Made by a program: the position numbers and the translations under genes. This document shows, piece after piece, positions 11,520 to 23,115 of a DNA stretch of 64,000 bases; positions within the stretch are counted from its first letter, which is position 1; each line of letters opens with the position of its first letter. The notes under the pieces are model-generated. The model saw nothing but the letters and a program-made list of their open reading frames with translations. It ran no database searches and was not told the origin of the DNA. The DNA is from Chrysopilus asiliformis (Eukaryota > Arthropoda > Insecta > Diptera > Rhagionidae), in the NCBI GenBank assembly GCA_964034945.1, contig OZ035962.1:108515534-108579533 (forward strand). The letters run 5' to 3'.

Positions 11520-13640
11520 AGTCGGCATATTTTTTTTATGTAAAAACATATTTTTTTTTGCGAAGGGTCTCGTAGGAAAACATCAGCAATTAAAAAAGTT
11601 ACACCCTCCTCTATGCGTCAATCCCCTCTCCTGCTATCTACTAGACCGTTAAAGCGATTTTAATTATATTTTCACCATTAGATCGGCTTTACCTGAAGCA
11701 CACTTTCTCTCCACTAAAATGTATCCACCGCGTTCGCGATAACACTGAAGCTCAGGAGAGTTTTTTTCCGAACCGCTGTAGAAATTTTCTAAGGGTTTTT
11801 GCCAATAGAGTGAGATTAAAGGCCGAGGAGGATGTGGTGGTCGTAAACTGATCTATTGAAAAAATTTGTACTGTGAACCGTTCAAGAACGCTCTAATAAA
11901 ATTCAATTGAAAACTCTAAAGAAAACTAACATGAATCGGAATACCGAAATTCACTAAAATAATGATTTTATCTATCATACTCCAAATGATTGTAAAATAC
12001 TTAAAATCAACTGTTTTTTGAATTGCGTCTAGCAAATAAATTAAAAAAATAGGCCACATTTAGTATTTTCCCTTAAAATAATAAAAGCCTAGCGAATGTT
12101 AAAGTTATAATTACTCAAATATTTAATTATACAAAAATAAAACTATATATTTTGATTGTGAGGCAATTTGTTTAGTAATAAACAGATAAGCCTAACACAA
12201 TAAAATATCAGTTGGCCGCAATATTAGCGAATAAAACAAATGAATTGAGCTCAACCTAAATTATGTGCATTTCAGCTTCAATAGCTACAAACGAAAAGCA
12301 TTAAACTGAATGCAATTAAAAATCAGCGAATATTTTGATAGTGGCAAACATACTGCCAGTTATATGTATGTGTTCTAGGCGAATAGTTGATAATCGGGAG
12401 TGGGTGGGGGTGGTAGATATAGTGTGAGTTGTTAGCGGGAAAATTAGAAATGAATTTTCACCTTTGTTTTAATTTTCTCGGGAAACCTTGAGTTCTGGTT
12501 AAGCTTCACGCATTCCTATCGCCCTCGTATATCGATTGAACATAATTTCACACGTAATTTCTGTTTGCATTTGGCTTACCTCCAAATTAAGTGGTGATTT
12601 AGCTCCCTCCTCCGTCTCGACATTTGTTGAAGTGCGATAAGGCTTATCATGTGTTACATGTTCAACTGTCCGACTATCACTATTACTTAGAGGATAATTC
12701 ACTGCTGGGTGCTGTTTTAACTCGATGAGATAAACTTAAACTGTGTGAAAATTGTCGGAAAATTTATTTACTCTGGCGGTCAAATCAGACACATGTATGC
12801 TGGATATTGCTAACAATGCTGATGCAATTTATGCTGACCCACATCAATAAATTTTAAGTTGAAATTCGATTCCATAACGCTACTTGACGTGAAAACGTTT
12901 TAAATGCCAATCAAAATTATTAAGTGGAGTTCGTTCTTTGAATTTTTCCAACATGTGGTTCTAATAGTTTTCTGTAAATTGGCGACCTGTCGCTGTTGAC
13001 TTTTTGATGGATACTCGAAGTAACAATCTTTTAATTGTTGTTAAAACTTATTTTTCTTGGTTTCCACTATGTTTACGTTGAAAATGATCCAAAGTCTGGT
13101 GAGAAGTGTTAGTCGCTTGCAGCAGACATGGTTCGGATGTTAATACACGAGGAAGAAGTTTAGATGCTTGGAGTTTTCAGTCATTGACTGGCGTCGTTCT
13201 GACAGTTGCAGAAATAGGGATGTTTTGCGAAAATGATTTATGACATGAAATTTTGTTAAACGATTGTCAGGAAGATTTACACCAACTGGAGATTGTTTTT
13301 GGAAAATTCTTCTTTTTGTTAGAGAGGAATTTTTTCTCTAATATGGATTCATAAAATTTAACATAAAATTGTTGAATTTTGGGTGAAAAATCGGTTAGAA
13401 GTTTTACATAAAAACGTCACGGTAGTTTTATGGCCGGTGCGCACTTCTATGGCAAGCATGGAGATTGGTGCTAACCATTTGAGTTTTTAAATATACATAT
13501 GCACAAACTCTTGTGGCAGCGGCAATCAAATCAGATTTAAGTATAGAGGTAAGTAAGCAGTAAGTAAATACGGTTTGACATGTTTCAGACACTCAAATGG
13601 CCACTTTGGCAACATTTCACATGTTTACCATCGTAGTACG
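11520..13640. other. Mostly non-coding; one candidate exon
   Basis: AT-rich sequence with no recognised repeats apart from the candidate minus-strand exon near 12580-12709, listed separately. Confidence 0.35.
12580..12709 (-). CDS. Possible internal exon of an unknown gene
   Basis: Reading down the minus strand, an open frame with balanced composition (including VEHVTHDKPYRTSTNVETEE and ending KSPLNLE) runs into a good donor, GAG followed by GTAAGC. Upstream, AACAG before CACCCAG could be the acceptor. There is no in-frame ATG, so it could only be an internal exon. I do not recognise the protein and see no partner exons, so this is weak. Confidence 0.2.
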
Positions 13641-15600
13641 CGTCTGCATTTAGGTTTTTGGACTTGTTTCCCCCCCTTCGTCCCAAATTTAAGCTATTTT
13701 TTGATGAAGCTCAGTACTTCCGTCAGGCTACTGCAGGAAAAATGATCAAGTTGTCCGTGCATCTGTCTCTCGGTCTCTCGGTTTGTCGGTCAGTCGGTTT
13801 GTCCGGTGTCTATATCTTAAATAACTCGAGAACGTATTGAGCAAGAGACTAGAAATTTTTTGTGGACAAGTTTTTCCAAAATCGTAGTTTTCTATCAAAT
13901 TTTGGAAAAGTATTGGTAACTATAACGGGTACCTTCACACTTTCTTTTTAAAAGCAATTTTTTTTAAGTTTGCTGAAAACTTTTGAGAAAAAAACCGTAT
14001 AACAAAATTTAAGGGGGAAAAATTCCTTCATTTATTGCTTTACCGGTTTTTACGTATCACTAACGGTTCTTAAGAAATTTGAAAAATATATTTTTTTCTA
14101 AACGTTTTTTCCTCAAGTTTCGGTGATATTTACATCTGATATTCTAATTAATTAATTTTAATTTTTCACTGATTCTCGGCATTTTCAACATTTTTCGCAA
14201 TTTTTAACATACACCAATATCCAACCAGTGAATTTATCTGGTTTCATGAATACCTTAATATTTGTGTTTTATAAAGAATTTTGTAAAAAATATCTAAATG
14301 TTATATTAAAAATTTTCGATCTTCAATATGAAAATTAGGTTTAATAAAGGTAAAACTTTAAATAGGTCAACATAACAAATAAACGAAAAAATAACCATTT
14401 TTAAAGTAAATAACACAGGAGATCCTTGAACCCCAATAAATTGGATTTTATGTATTTTTATTTTATTTGAATGCTTCAATCAATTCTAAATTGCTCATTT
14501 CCTGTCGCGTTACTGTCTTCTTAGCTTCTCTCAGGAGGCATTCGCAATCTTACAAACGTCATGCGTCTATCTTGATAAAGTGAAGGATAACATTTCCTTT
14601 TGTATCTACAAAATCACGTGCTGTGTTGTTAGACATTCAGAGTAAAGTTAGGGAACTTGAAAGACTTTAGGCAAAAACTTAGTTCCGATTGACTACTGGA
14701 GAAGAATCTTAAAAGCAAGCTTATCAACAAGTAAGTTATCTAGCAGTGCATGACGTCTGGAAAAAGATTCGTTCTACTTTTATAAGATAATGCGACATAG
14801 TGTTTTTTTTAGTAGCCAAACCAAACGTTTTTTAGTTCTTAAACATTTGCTTAAACCAATTATAAATAAATTACTTCCTTATTTTTTATATAAATTTAAA
14901 TTAATTTGAAAAATGCCTCAATTGGTTTTTTTCTTAAATTTATTCTCCAAAGACTTGCAGTAATAAATCGGATTAGGAAACTTGGGTTGAAGAATAATTT
15001 CATGAATTATGAATGGCAAATTTTCAAACTGCCGTCGTTCGATTCAAAACTTTTTAAAAATCAAGAAAAATCACCATTCACATTTTCAGAGGGTAGAGAT
15101 TTTTCCATGAAAAAAGTTTCATATATCTGGCACATTTCCATTCCGAGCAAAGTTGAACCAGATTGAATTTATTTTTCAATTTCCGTGTTTAAGAAATTTA
15201 CGAGAACAATGTGCCATTGGTCTAGCAAAGGATATTGCTGACTATGCCAGTATAAGACGAACAGGAATTTTTTTCGTTACAAATGGAGAGTTTTCCTTAA
15301 CACTTGTCTGCAATACGAAATGTAATTAAATCACTCAACAACAGACCTTTGCGTTAAATATATTTTAACAAGATTTTTTTTTGTTTTTCTATTTTCATTT
15401 TTAAATTGAGTTTTATTTAATTTAGTTTTTCATTTGTCTACGTGGAGACAGGCGGTAAAAACTAAAACAATTATTCAGTTTGACTTTTTAATGTATGATT
15501 TTGTAATGCTAGATGATGTATTTTTAATTTTTTATTAAAATTAGCAATCGTTCTATAATTTTGTCCTGATTAAGCCATATAATATCCATTTCACCTCCAT
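13641..15600. other. No gene seen; short microsatellite-bearing repeat at the left
   Basis: Positions 13650-13860 contain a CTGTCTCTCGGT-type microsatellite within sequence reminiscent of the DINE-like family (including a block like AACTCGAGAACG). The rest is AT-rich with no recognised gene. Confidence 0.35.
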
Positions 15601-15615
15601 CTCTGTATTGCTTGG

Positions 15616-15950
15616 ATCTTAAAAACCCCTTCAATCTCTAGTAACACAAAAGGTCACCAAGTGGTCGCCGCGACCACAAGTTCATGGAACTAATAAGATT
15701 TTAGGGCCCCAGAATTTAAAACCGCCTATATTTTACAGTCTTGGAATCGAAGATTTCCCTTTTTACAAATTCTAAAAAATACAAAAGGCTGAAAGCAGTC
15801 GCCACGACCACAATCTCTGTATTTGTTGGATCTTAAATACCCGTTGAGACTTCATGGCCCCAGAACTTAAAGTCGCCATTATTTTACAGTTCTGCAATCG
15901 AAAATTCTCCTTTTTATAAATCCTAAAAAATACAAAAGGTTGCAAGTAGT
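15616..15950. repeat. Imperfect tandem duplication (unit about 165 bp)
   Basis: Two consecutive units share GGATCTTAAA, GGCCCCAGAA, TTTTACAGT, CAATCGAA and AAAAAATACAAAAGG in the same order. The first unit carries a perfect palindrome, GTGGTCGCCGCGACCAC, at about 15660-15676. Near 15976-16003 follows one of the dispersed TGACGTATTTTATGGACA words. Confidence 0.55.
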
Positions 15951-16046
15951 CTCAGTGTTGAGAGGTCGAAATTAGGGTGACGTATTTTATGGACAAACCC
16001 CAAAATTTTCAGTATTTTTCGGATCATTCTACTAGGAATTTTCTAA

Positions 16047-16735
16047 TGCCGCGGTCACACTGTTTTGCCAGCCGCTGGCTGCTGTTGGTTAGTAGCGCTG
16101 GCAAGTAGCAACAGCAGCCAGCGTACTGAGAGGGTTCACACGATTTAGTAGCGCTGGCAAGTAGCAAAAACGTACAATAACAACTTACAATAAACAAACT
16201 TTACCACTTATCAGACAGCTCAAAAACCATGTGACAGGGTCACGTGATCCCTAGTAGCGCTGGCAAAGTAGAACGGTCTCTACACTCAGAAAAATGGAGG
16301 CTAACTCGACGACCTACATACAGCGTAATTGGCCTCGGGCAGGCGCGCGTTCGCCTGCATGTGGGCAAGTAAAACTGAGTTGACCTGTGGTCGGAGAAAT
16401 TCTGAAATTAAGCCACCAGCAGGTGAAGTAGGGCATTGGGAGCTGCACGAGTTGACCTTAGATAGGTTAACTCTGACCGCTAGCTGACTTACAGACACCT
16501 CTGTAAGGTCAACTCTGACCGCTAGCTGGCGTACAGACACCTCTGTAAGGTCAGAGTTAACCTGACAAAAAGTTGACCTGAACATTTTTCTGAGTGTACT
16601 TCACTACCGCTGCTAAAATCATCACACTGCTGCTGGTAGTAGCAACGCACTAGGGTTCACACGGTGCTGCTGAAACGGCTGCTAACAGCCAAACAGCTAT
16701 TAGCGCTGGTAAAACAGCGTCGTGTGACCGCCGCA
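16047..16735. mobile_element. TAA foldback element with long terminal repeats, interrupted
   Basis: Left end TGCCGCGGTCACAC and right end GTGTGACCGCCGCA, flanked by TAA (16044-16046 and 16736-16738). The body is made of GCTGCTGG/CCAGCGCTA words in both orientations. A TA-flanked miniature element (16283-16596) is inserted inside. No coding frame belongs to it. Confidence 0.75.
16283..16596 (+). mobile_element. TA-flanked miniature element, copy 1 (nested)
   Basis: It begins CACTCAGAAAAATG and ends CATTTTTCTGAGTG, flanked by TA on both sides (16281-16282 and 16597-16598). A TA duplication points to the Tc1/mariner group. An internal block containing ACAGACACCTCTGTAAGGTC is tandemly doubled in this copy. 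Other copies are at 50649-50955 (opposite orientation, in a guanylate cyclase intron) and 62062-62333. Confidence 0.8.
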
Positions 16736-16739
16736 TAAC

Positions 16740-18338
16740 ACATTTAAATCAAGCCCTCTTCCCGTTTCCGAAATAATGCCCTTACTACCACTGCGCCGTG
16801 AAAGGGATATTTTTCTAATTTTCATCGGTTGGAAAAATATTCTAATAATAACAATGATTTTGAATGCTAATCCAACACATTTTCGTAAGCAAACTTTAAA
16901 GCCTAAGTGCTGTAATATAATAAAACATATTCCCAGTATTTTTCCTTATAAAAGGATTGGTAATAAAAGTTCCCTGAGTGCATATCATTCACTTAATAAT
17001 AGGACATATGAAATTGTACGAGTAACCTAATTCATTTTCAATATTTACTAAAAGACTTTTAACATCGTAAAACACAAGTAAACCGCAAAGGAAATTAAAT
17101 AGCAGAAAAGAAACAATCCCAGGAAAAGAGAAGAGTAAATAAAAGGAACAAAAGGACTGAATTTTCTTCAACATTTCGTTACTTCATTTATGGTTCCTCA
17201 GGGAACTTTGCTTCATGTATCCGCCTGCCATAGAGATATCACCAGATGATGAACGAATGATTTTCTTAATGGCTCTCGGATGCCTTTAACACCTCCATTT
17301 CCGACATTCTACATTTTCCATTTTCCAACAGGAACAGTGTTGCGAATGCAAATTATATCTTTATGACGCGCACAGTATCAACCAAACGTTATTTTTAACA
17401 TAGCGTTGAACATGACTTTTGTATGCTCGCTACAAAATGGTTACTTAAATGAAATTTATTACCAATTCGGAGGCATTTCCTTCCCATTTCAATGATTTTT
17501 TTTTCAACATTATAATATGGTTTCGGTTGCCTCTGAAGGATATTCGTTTCAATAAAACAGAAATTAAACACACTCTGACGTAAAGAAAAGTATTTTATTA
17601 ACTGGTATTTCAGGTTAAATGATTTCATTTTACTGGTGTCGTTGGAAAGAGTCCTTCAGTATGATGAATTTCAATTGCGAGGGTGAAGGAATGCATTTAA
17701 AGACTCTTGCAGGATATGCGGAATTATGTGACTTTGGCCGGTATTACGACTTCTGGTGTTGATCACCAATAATAATTCCTGGTTTTATGAAAAGATTTTA
17801 GTGGCAAATATTTTTTTATATGCAATCGGGTAAAACACATAAATCTGTTCGGTCTTGTGTATTGATCCTGTGAAATTCGTATATCAAAACTTTATTGATT
17901 CTGATTAAATCCAAAAAAGGATCTGTACGGGCCATAAAAAATTTAAACTCAAAACGAAGAACATTTCGGAAATTAAGAGATTTATTATTAAAATTAAATC
18001 TATTTTTGGAATCCAACATCTATATTTGGTGTCAATCCGGGACAAGATGAGCGTTAATGGAGTGGAAGGAGAGGGAAACAGGTGATGAAGGATGAGAAGT
18101 AGAGAGACAGTATGCGCCGCAGGCGAAATATTTTAAACCGAATACGAAACAATAATTTAAATAATTTAAGTTTTGCGTGATAAAATTATTAAAGAGACAT
18201 GCGGCTTAACGTAAAAATTCATTAAAAAAATGCGCCACAATTTTTAGTTTTTCCTTTTCTCTGCCAAATTTCAACTTTCTGAACCAGTCCCGAAGATAGC
18301 CAATTAGTTGTCGAGTTTTCTCAGCATTATAATTAGTA
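16740..18338. other. No gene seen; dispersed repeat at the right
   Basis: Small open frames here have no recognisable domains. Positions 18028-18122 (TCAATCCGGGACAAGATGAG leading to TGCGCCGCAGGCGAAA) match 46054-46210 in order and wording, so they form a dispersed repeat family. Confidence 0.4.
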
Positions 18339-18434
18339 CCAGGAAAACCGAGCTATGCTCGGCTACCTAAAAGTCGGCCTTTTGCAGAAATTTTGGATAG
18401 GTGAGACCTGTCGATCTAGATAGGTCTCACCTCT

Positions 18435-18511
18435 GTTAAAAAAACACACGCAATATGTTAGAAAAACACACGCAATATGTTAGAAAAACACACGCAATAT
18501 GTTAGAAAAAC
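18435..18511. repeat. 22-bp minisatellite, about 3.5 units
   Basis: The unit GTTAGAAAAACACACGCAATAT repeats head to tail almost without change inside the family 2 Helitron. Confidence 0.8.
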
Positions 18512-18804
18512 AAGCAGCCTAATCCACCTAACGGTGAGACGAAACCTTTCTTACATAATTAAACTTCATATGATGAATATACCTAATTGGGTATAATGTT
18601 GATTTTTTTATATAAAAACATCAGGTTTGTAGTGGAAAAGTAAGGTTTGTAGTGGAAAAATCGAAACCCCTTAGCCCCCTTAGTAATACTGTAAAGTTTC
18701 ATTAAGATCAGACCACCCAATTCGAAGATACCAAGCGAGGGGTATCGAGGGGAGGGAAAAGTCAAGTTTACAGTGTAAAAATCGAAAACCCTTGGCTCCC
18801 TTAA

Positions 18805-18996
18805 CACATTGACTGCCATGGCTATCATTTTTGATAGCCAGTGAAAATTGGCACTAATTCATGAGCGGTCATTTTCGATAGCTGGGTGTACAATCTACAT
18901 ACATACATACATTCATACATACGTACATTCTCCATACGTCTACATGTATTGGCATCTCCCTCACATTTTTGCAAAATTGGTCTGGCAGTCAACGTG
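18805..18996. mobile_element. TTAA-flanked miniature element
   Basis: Ends CACATTGACTGCCATGG and TCTGGCAGTCAACGTG, with TTAA at 18801-18804 and 18997-19000. It contains a TACA/CATA microsatellite. The end sequence resembles the element at 21106-21279. Confidence 0.75.
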
Positions 18997-19190
18997 TTAA
19001 TAATACTGTAAAGTTTCATTAAGATCGCACCACCAATTGGAAGATACCAGGCGAGGGGTATAGAGGGGAATTTTCTCAGAGGGGAGACCTATCTAGATCG
19101 ATTCCTTGTCCCCGAAAATCCCTAACCCCGAAGTTTCATTAAAATCGTTAGGCGAGTTTCCGAGATCCTTTGTGCAGACAGACAGGTCTG

Positions 19191-19228
<38 letters not shown>

Positions 19229-19269
19229 TTCCTCATATTATATTATAGGATAATTATTTATTTACCAAG

Positions 19270-19500
19270 CAGAGAAAAAAATAGTAAATCTAACTATTTT
19301 AGAGTTAATTTCACTTAGAAAAAAAGTTAATTTCAATAACAAAAACAGTCAATTTAACCACAAAATTGTTAATTTTACTATTAAATAGTTGAATTTATTA
19401 TAAAAATAGTTGATTTTGACTATTTTTGTAATTGAAATTAACTGGTTTAGTTATTGAATTGAATTCCTCATTAAAATATATATTTACAATTTGTTCTCTG
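19270..19500. mobile_element. Short inverted-repeat element, AT-rich family, copy 1
   Basis: It begins CAGAGAA and ends TTCTCTG. Inside are alternating TAGTTGAATT/AATTAACTG words. A diverged copy with the same order of blocks is at 27156-27346. The target duplication is unclear. Confidence 0.5.
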
Positions 19501-19503
19501 TGT

Positions 19504-21100
19504 GATCATATGAGGTTTAAATAAGGAAAACTTTGTTTTACTCTTCGAATCACTTCGGAATTTATGGCCCATCTTATGTTTACAAAAAGGATTCTTTATA
19601 TAAATTATTTCAAATGCGAGATACAAATGTACGTCAAAAAGATATTTGCCATCAGATTAATATTCTCGACACACATATTGTGTTGGTATACCAATAAGTA
19701 TAATCAACGAATTTCGGCTTCTCGAACAGAAGGCTTCTGAATACTGACTAAAGTTGATTTTTCTCACTCTGCGAATAGGTGAAGTGTTAAGTTTGCCTGT
19801 CGTAAGTGACTTACATTCTCGGAAGAAGCTCGAAAAACATCCCATATAACAACATTTTCGAATATTTACAAGTTATCGTAACTGTAGCTAGAATACTCGT
19901 ATGTGCAAAGAACGATTTGATTTGTAGTCGGTTTTTTTTGTTATATTTTTTTTTATATTTCAATTTCCGAACAAAACGTGACCTTATAATGGTTAAATGG
20001 GAAAATACAGGCTTAACGTCGCTGATTCCCCCCAGAGACATTATTTACCATGTATCGAAAAGAATTTTTGGTCGTTTTTATTTCTTATCCTTTCACCACG
20101 CTGTATACCCTCAGTGGCAACATATCCTTTGATTCCAGTTTTGTGTAAAAGACGTACAGACGCGGTTAACTTCAGTTATCTCCTTGAAAAGACATCGCTT
20201 TTGTATCCAAAACACATTTTTTCGGGATAGAAAATTGGAATGGGGAAAATTGTTGCTTGGGTTATGTTTAGACTCGCTGAATCCTTGCTGGGTATTTGTA
20301 AGGACATCGGGCCTCGCACAAGAATTGTTTGTTGGTAAAGGTTATTACTCCTTGCAAATCGACGAGGACTGGATGAATTCGTCCTTGGTCCGTTTTGTTC
20401 GATGTTTGTATCTATCTGTGATAAACAATATAGTCGATTGTGCGGAACGAAATTGGGTCTCTTCGGGACTTGTTTCGAAATTGGAGTTTTGCCTAATTTA
20501 CCATTTACGATTAATCTTCTGGATCATGGAAAATATTATCACTTCTCCGGCTCTTGTACAAAATATAAGCTGAAATAATAAAACGATGACAGTGTGGTCT
20601 TAAATTGATTTTCTCAAGGAATTTTTGATAAAAATTGATATTTCCAGGGGAGTTGTAAAAATACATAAATTTGAATTGAATTTATTGGATTCGGTATGCA
20701 CGACATCACAAATTCGTCTTGAATTTGTTTTATGAATGTGGCGACGAATCCTGTGGGAAATTTCAACATAACGTGTTTTATGTAGTCATTTTAATGTCTT
20801 TTTCACAAGATTATTTTTCTTATTTTCTTCTCGAACATTTGTGGCAGTTTTAAATCGCTTCAATTAGTTGAAATTTTTCACCATTTTTAAAACACGTCCG
20901 CAATCTTTTTGGACTTAATTTAGGGAGATTTTTGATTGGGGTAAAATTCCTTTTTTTTTGATCTGTAGAACTGTTACTTTTTGAAAATTCTAAAAAAAAC
21001 TTAAGAAATTATTTCTAGTCGGAATCGCTAACTAAAATAAATAGCTCAAAAAAGGTGGTAGTGGTATCAAGAGTGGCCTTGAAATAGAGCAGCCCCTACT
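19504..21100. other. No gene supported
   Basis: Overlapping open frames of 70-130 codons lie between 19800 and 20575. They have no recognisable domain, signal or splice structure. I treat them as chance frames. Confidence 0.35.
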
Positions 21101-21105
21101 TTTAA

Positions 21106-21279
21106 TACGTTGACTGCGACCGTATAAAAATAAAATTAATACTTAAGTGCCCGACTGTAAATAACGTGTCATATAGATTGTTAGTTTTCTATAAAATGAT
21201 TGACCCACCGGTGGTGCAGGCGGCTTCATATTAAAAAAAAGCATGTAAACCACCAGTGGGCCTCACGGTAGCCAACGTG
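21106..21279. mobile_element. TTAA-flanked miniature element
   Basis: Ends TACGTTGACTGCGACCGT and ACGGTAGCCAACGTG, flanked by TTAA (21102-21105 and 21280-21283). An internal palindrome is CCACCGGTGGTG. Its ends are related to 18805-18996. Confidence 0.7.
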
Positions 21280-21920
21280 TTAAGTATAAAAGTTGGTCTC
21301 CAAAATAATATTAAAAGTCACTTAAGTTTTTAATACAGCATTGAAGCAAATATTCATCGAAGGACTACTTTATATGTTTTTTTTTGCTATTTTTGGCTAA
21401 AATAAAGTAATAATTCTACAAAGAACTTGAGCTAACATAAGTACGAAACCAAATACCAAAATACTTTCAGAATTAAATTACATGTAGCTTCTAGTTTATT
21501 AACAGAAATTCAAGTTATTTTTTTGTTTACAACACCTCGTAAAAAACTTGGTTACTGCTATTTATTTTCCTGATTGCACGTGGAACCAGCCAATGTATCC
21601 CTAGGGGTATATGAAGCGAGGTTGCGAAACACTTTTCTATAGGATTCAAAATTGTTTGTTTTTACCTGCCCAAAAAATGCAGTCCAATATAACAACCTTG
21701 CCATCTACCAGAATCGGTAATAGCCACATTTTTCGAGTAAGTATCTCAGAAAACCAGTGCAATACACATTCAGTGTTAACACTCGTAAATGCTGCACCTG
21801 ATGAAATTCTTTCTGTGTACACATTAGAAACAGCAGGACCTAAGTCAGTGGCGGCTCGTGTATATTTGAAATGAGGAGGCAAAGTTTTTTTTAGTTCTAT
21901 AATTTTTTTTATGATACGAC

Positions 21921-22137
21921 CACAGAACTATATAACATAGAACAACTGTCACCATACAAAGCTCTGCTGAAAAATGGTCCCAAAAATATTTCCCTCTTTA
22001 TCGTACTTGAACGCATTCACTGAACTGTATAAGGTCGCGAAATTCAAATTTCGTTTGCCGCGAAATTCAAATTTCACAAGTTTGAGACTAACTTTAGGCG
22101 TCAAAAACTAACTTTAGTTTTAACTAACTTTAGGCGC
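21921..22137 (+). mobile_element. Truncated copy of the 370-bp element family
   Basis: It starts CACAGAACTATATAACATAG and follows the full copies at 31205 and 42030 for about 215 bp, then stops at TTTAGGCGC where a small palindrome (22137-22250) begins. Confidence 0.75.
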
Positions 22138-22250
22138 CGTAAAAAAATCTCTTCATAGAGGCTAGCCTCCGATTCGTACAAATACTTTCATACAGCTTTT
22201 GCTAAGCACAAGCATCGGAGGCTAGCCTCTATGAAGAGAATTTTTTACGG
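22137..22250. mobile_element. Small perfect foldback element
   Basis: Arms CCGTAAAAAAATCTCTTCAT and the complement ending TTTTTTACGG, extended by GAGGCTAGCCTCCGAT, enclose a loop of about 35 bases. A second partial copy of the left arm and loop lies at 23059-23115, cut off exactly where the element at 23116 starts. Confidence 0.65.
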
Positions 22251-22292
22251 AGATTGGTGTTCGTATTCTATATGTGGCTATGCTTGTTCTTA

Positions 22293-22862
22293 CCCAGCAA
22301 ACACAGAAGTATTTTTTAGAGTAGTGAAATAATGCCTGAAAGTAATGCTTACTAGAAATGAAACTTTGATAGGGCTCCGGGAAAAAATTCAGCTATATAC
22401 TTCGTGTCTGTGAATACATGTAATTGCACCGTCCGCTTCTCCAAAAGTAGTTCTATAATGCATTCTGTAAGGCGTTATAAAAGTACTGAAAATAAGGCCT
22501 TACAGAACTCCTTACATGGATTACTTATATAAGTACTGCACTAGAAGTAACGAACACTTTTTTCCCAAGAAAATGCACACCAAAAATTGTTTGAAAATTA
22601 AAAACTAAACTATTTTAAAAGAAACACTTAATTATTTATTTTAGGACATTATTTTGTTACTCCTTGATGTTGAATTTTTTTCTTTTATATGCGATAAAAA
22701 ACGTGTTCGCACTTAACTATTTTTTATTGCACTGTTAAAACAGTGCATTTGATTTTGTTTTAATTTTTTCATGCGGCAGCGGCGATGTACATAACACACA
22801 CAGTGCCATGGTCACCAACACAAATTTGAATTTGAAAAAGTGCTTACCCCGGGCTTGCTGGG
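22293..22862 (+). mobile_element. 570-bp element, left member of an inverted pair
   Basis: It begins CCCAGCAAACACAGAAG and ends GGGCTTGCTGGG, flanked by TTA on both sides. The complement of 23116-23685 matches it almost base for base, with only a few differences seen (for example TATA versus TACA near 22530). There is no coding frame. Short CCCAGCAA ends and a 3-bp target duplication suggest a PIF/Harbinger-like miniature element. Confidence 0.7.
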
Positions 22863-23115
22863 TTAGGTCAGTGGCGGCTTTATAGGGGAGGCAACGGAGG
22901 CATTGCCTCCTCATAACATTTTATAAAAATGTTTTTCTAACGTATGCCTTTAATTTTTCATACCATAATGGACTGAATAAAAATCTGTATGTTCAGAAAA
23001 TAATTAAAAGAAAATCCTATTCTCTAATGTTGAATTCTCTAAAACATAAACTACAAATTCCCTTCATAGAGGCTAGCCTCCGATTCGTACAAATACTTTC
23101 ATACAGCTTTTGCTA
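22863..23115. other. Spacer between the inverted copies
   Basis: It contains CAGTGGCGGCT at about 22868, also present near 21845, which is a typical hAT-type terminal sequence, and GAGGCAACGGAGGCATTGCCTCC, a short palindrome. It ends in the partial foldback copy at 23059-23115. Only fragments are present. Confidence 0.4.

Larger units (their letters stand above)
18339..19250 (-). mobile_element. Helitron, family 2 (CTGG end), with nested insertions
   Basis: Read on the minus strand it begins TCCTATAATATAATATGAGG followed by a GTCT microsatellite. It ends with the perfect hairpin CCGAGCATAGCTCGG, four to six bases, then CTGG before T. This fits the Helitron plan with a terminus different from family 1. 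It contains a 22-bp minisatellite (18435-18511) and a TTAA miniature element (18805-18996), and an internal block (TAATACTGTAAAGTTTCATT) occurs on both sides of the latter. Confidence 0.7.

Noticed and set aside
18435..18511. CRISPR-like array
   Set aside because: The 22-bp units are directly contiguous without unique spacers and lie in a eukaryotic transposon.
19806..20573. Open frames of 108-129 codons as a gene
   Set aside because: Overlapping frames on both strands, no recognisable motif and no splice signals; long chance frames occur in this composition.
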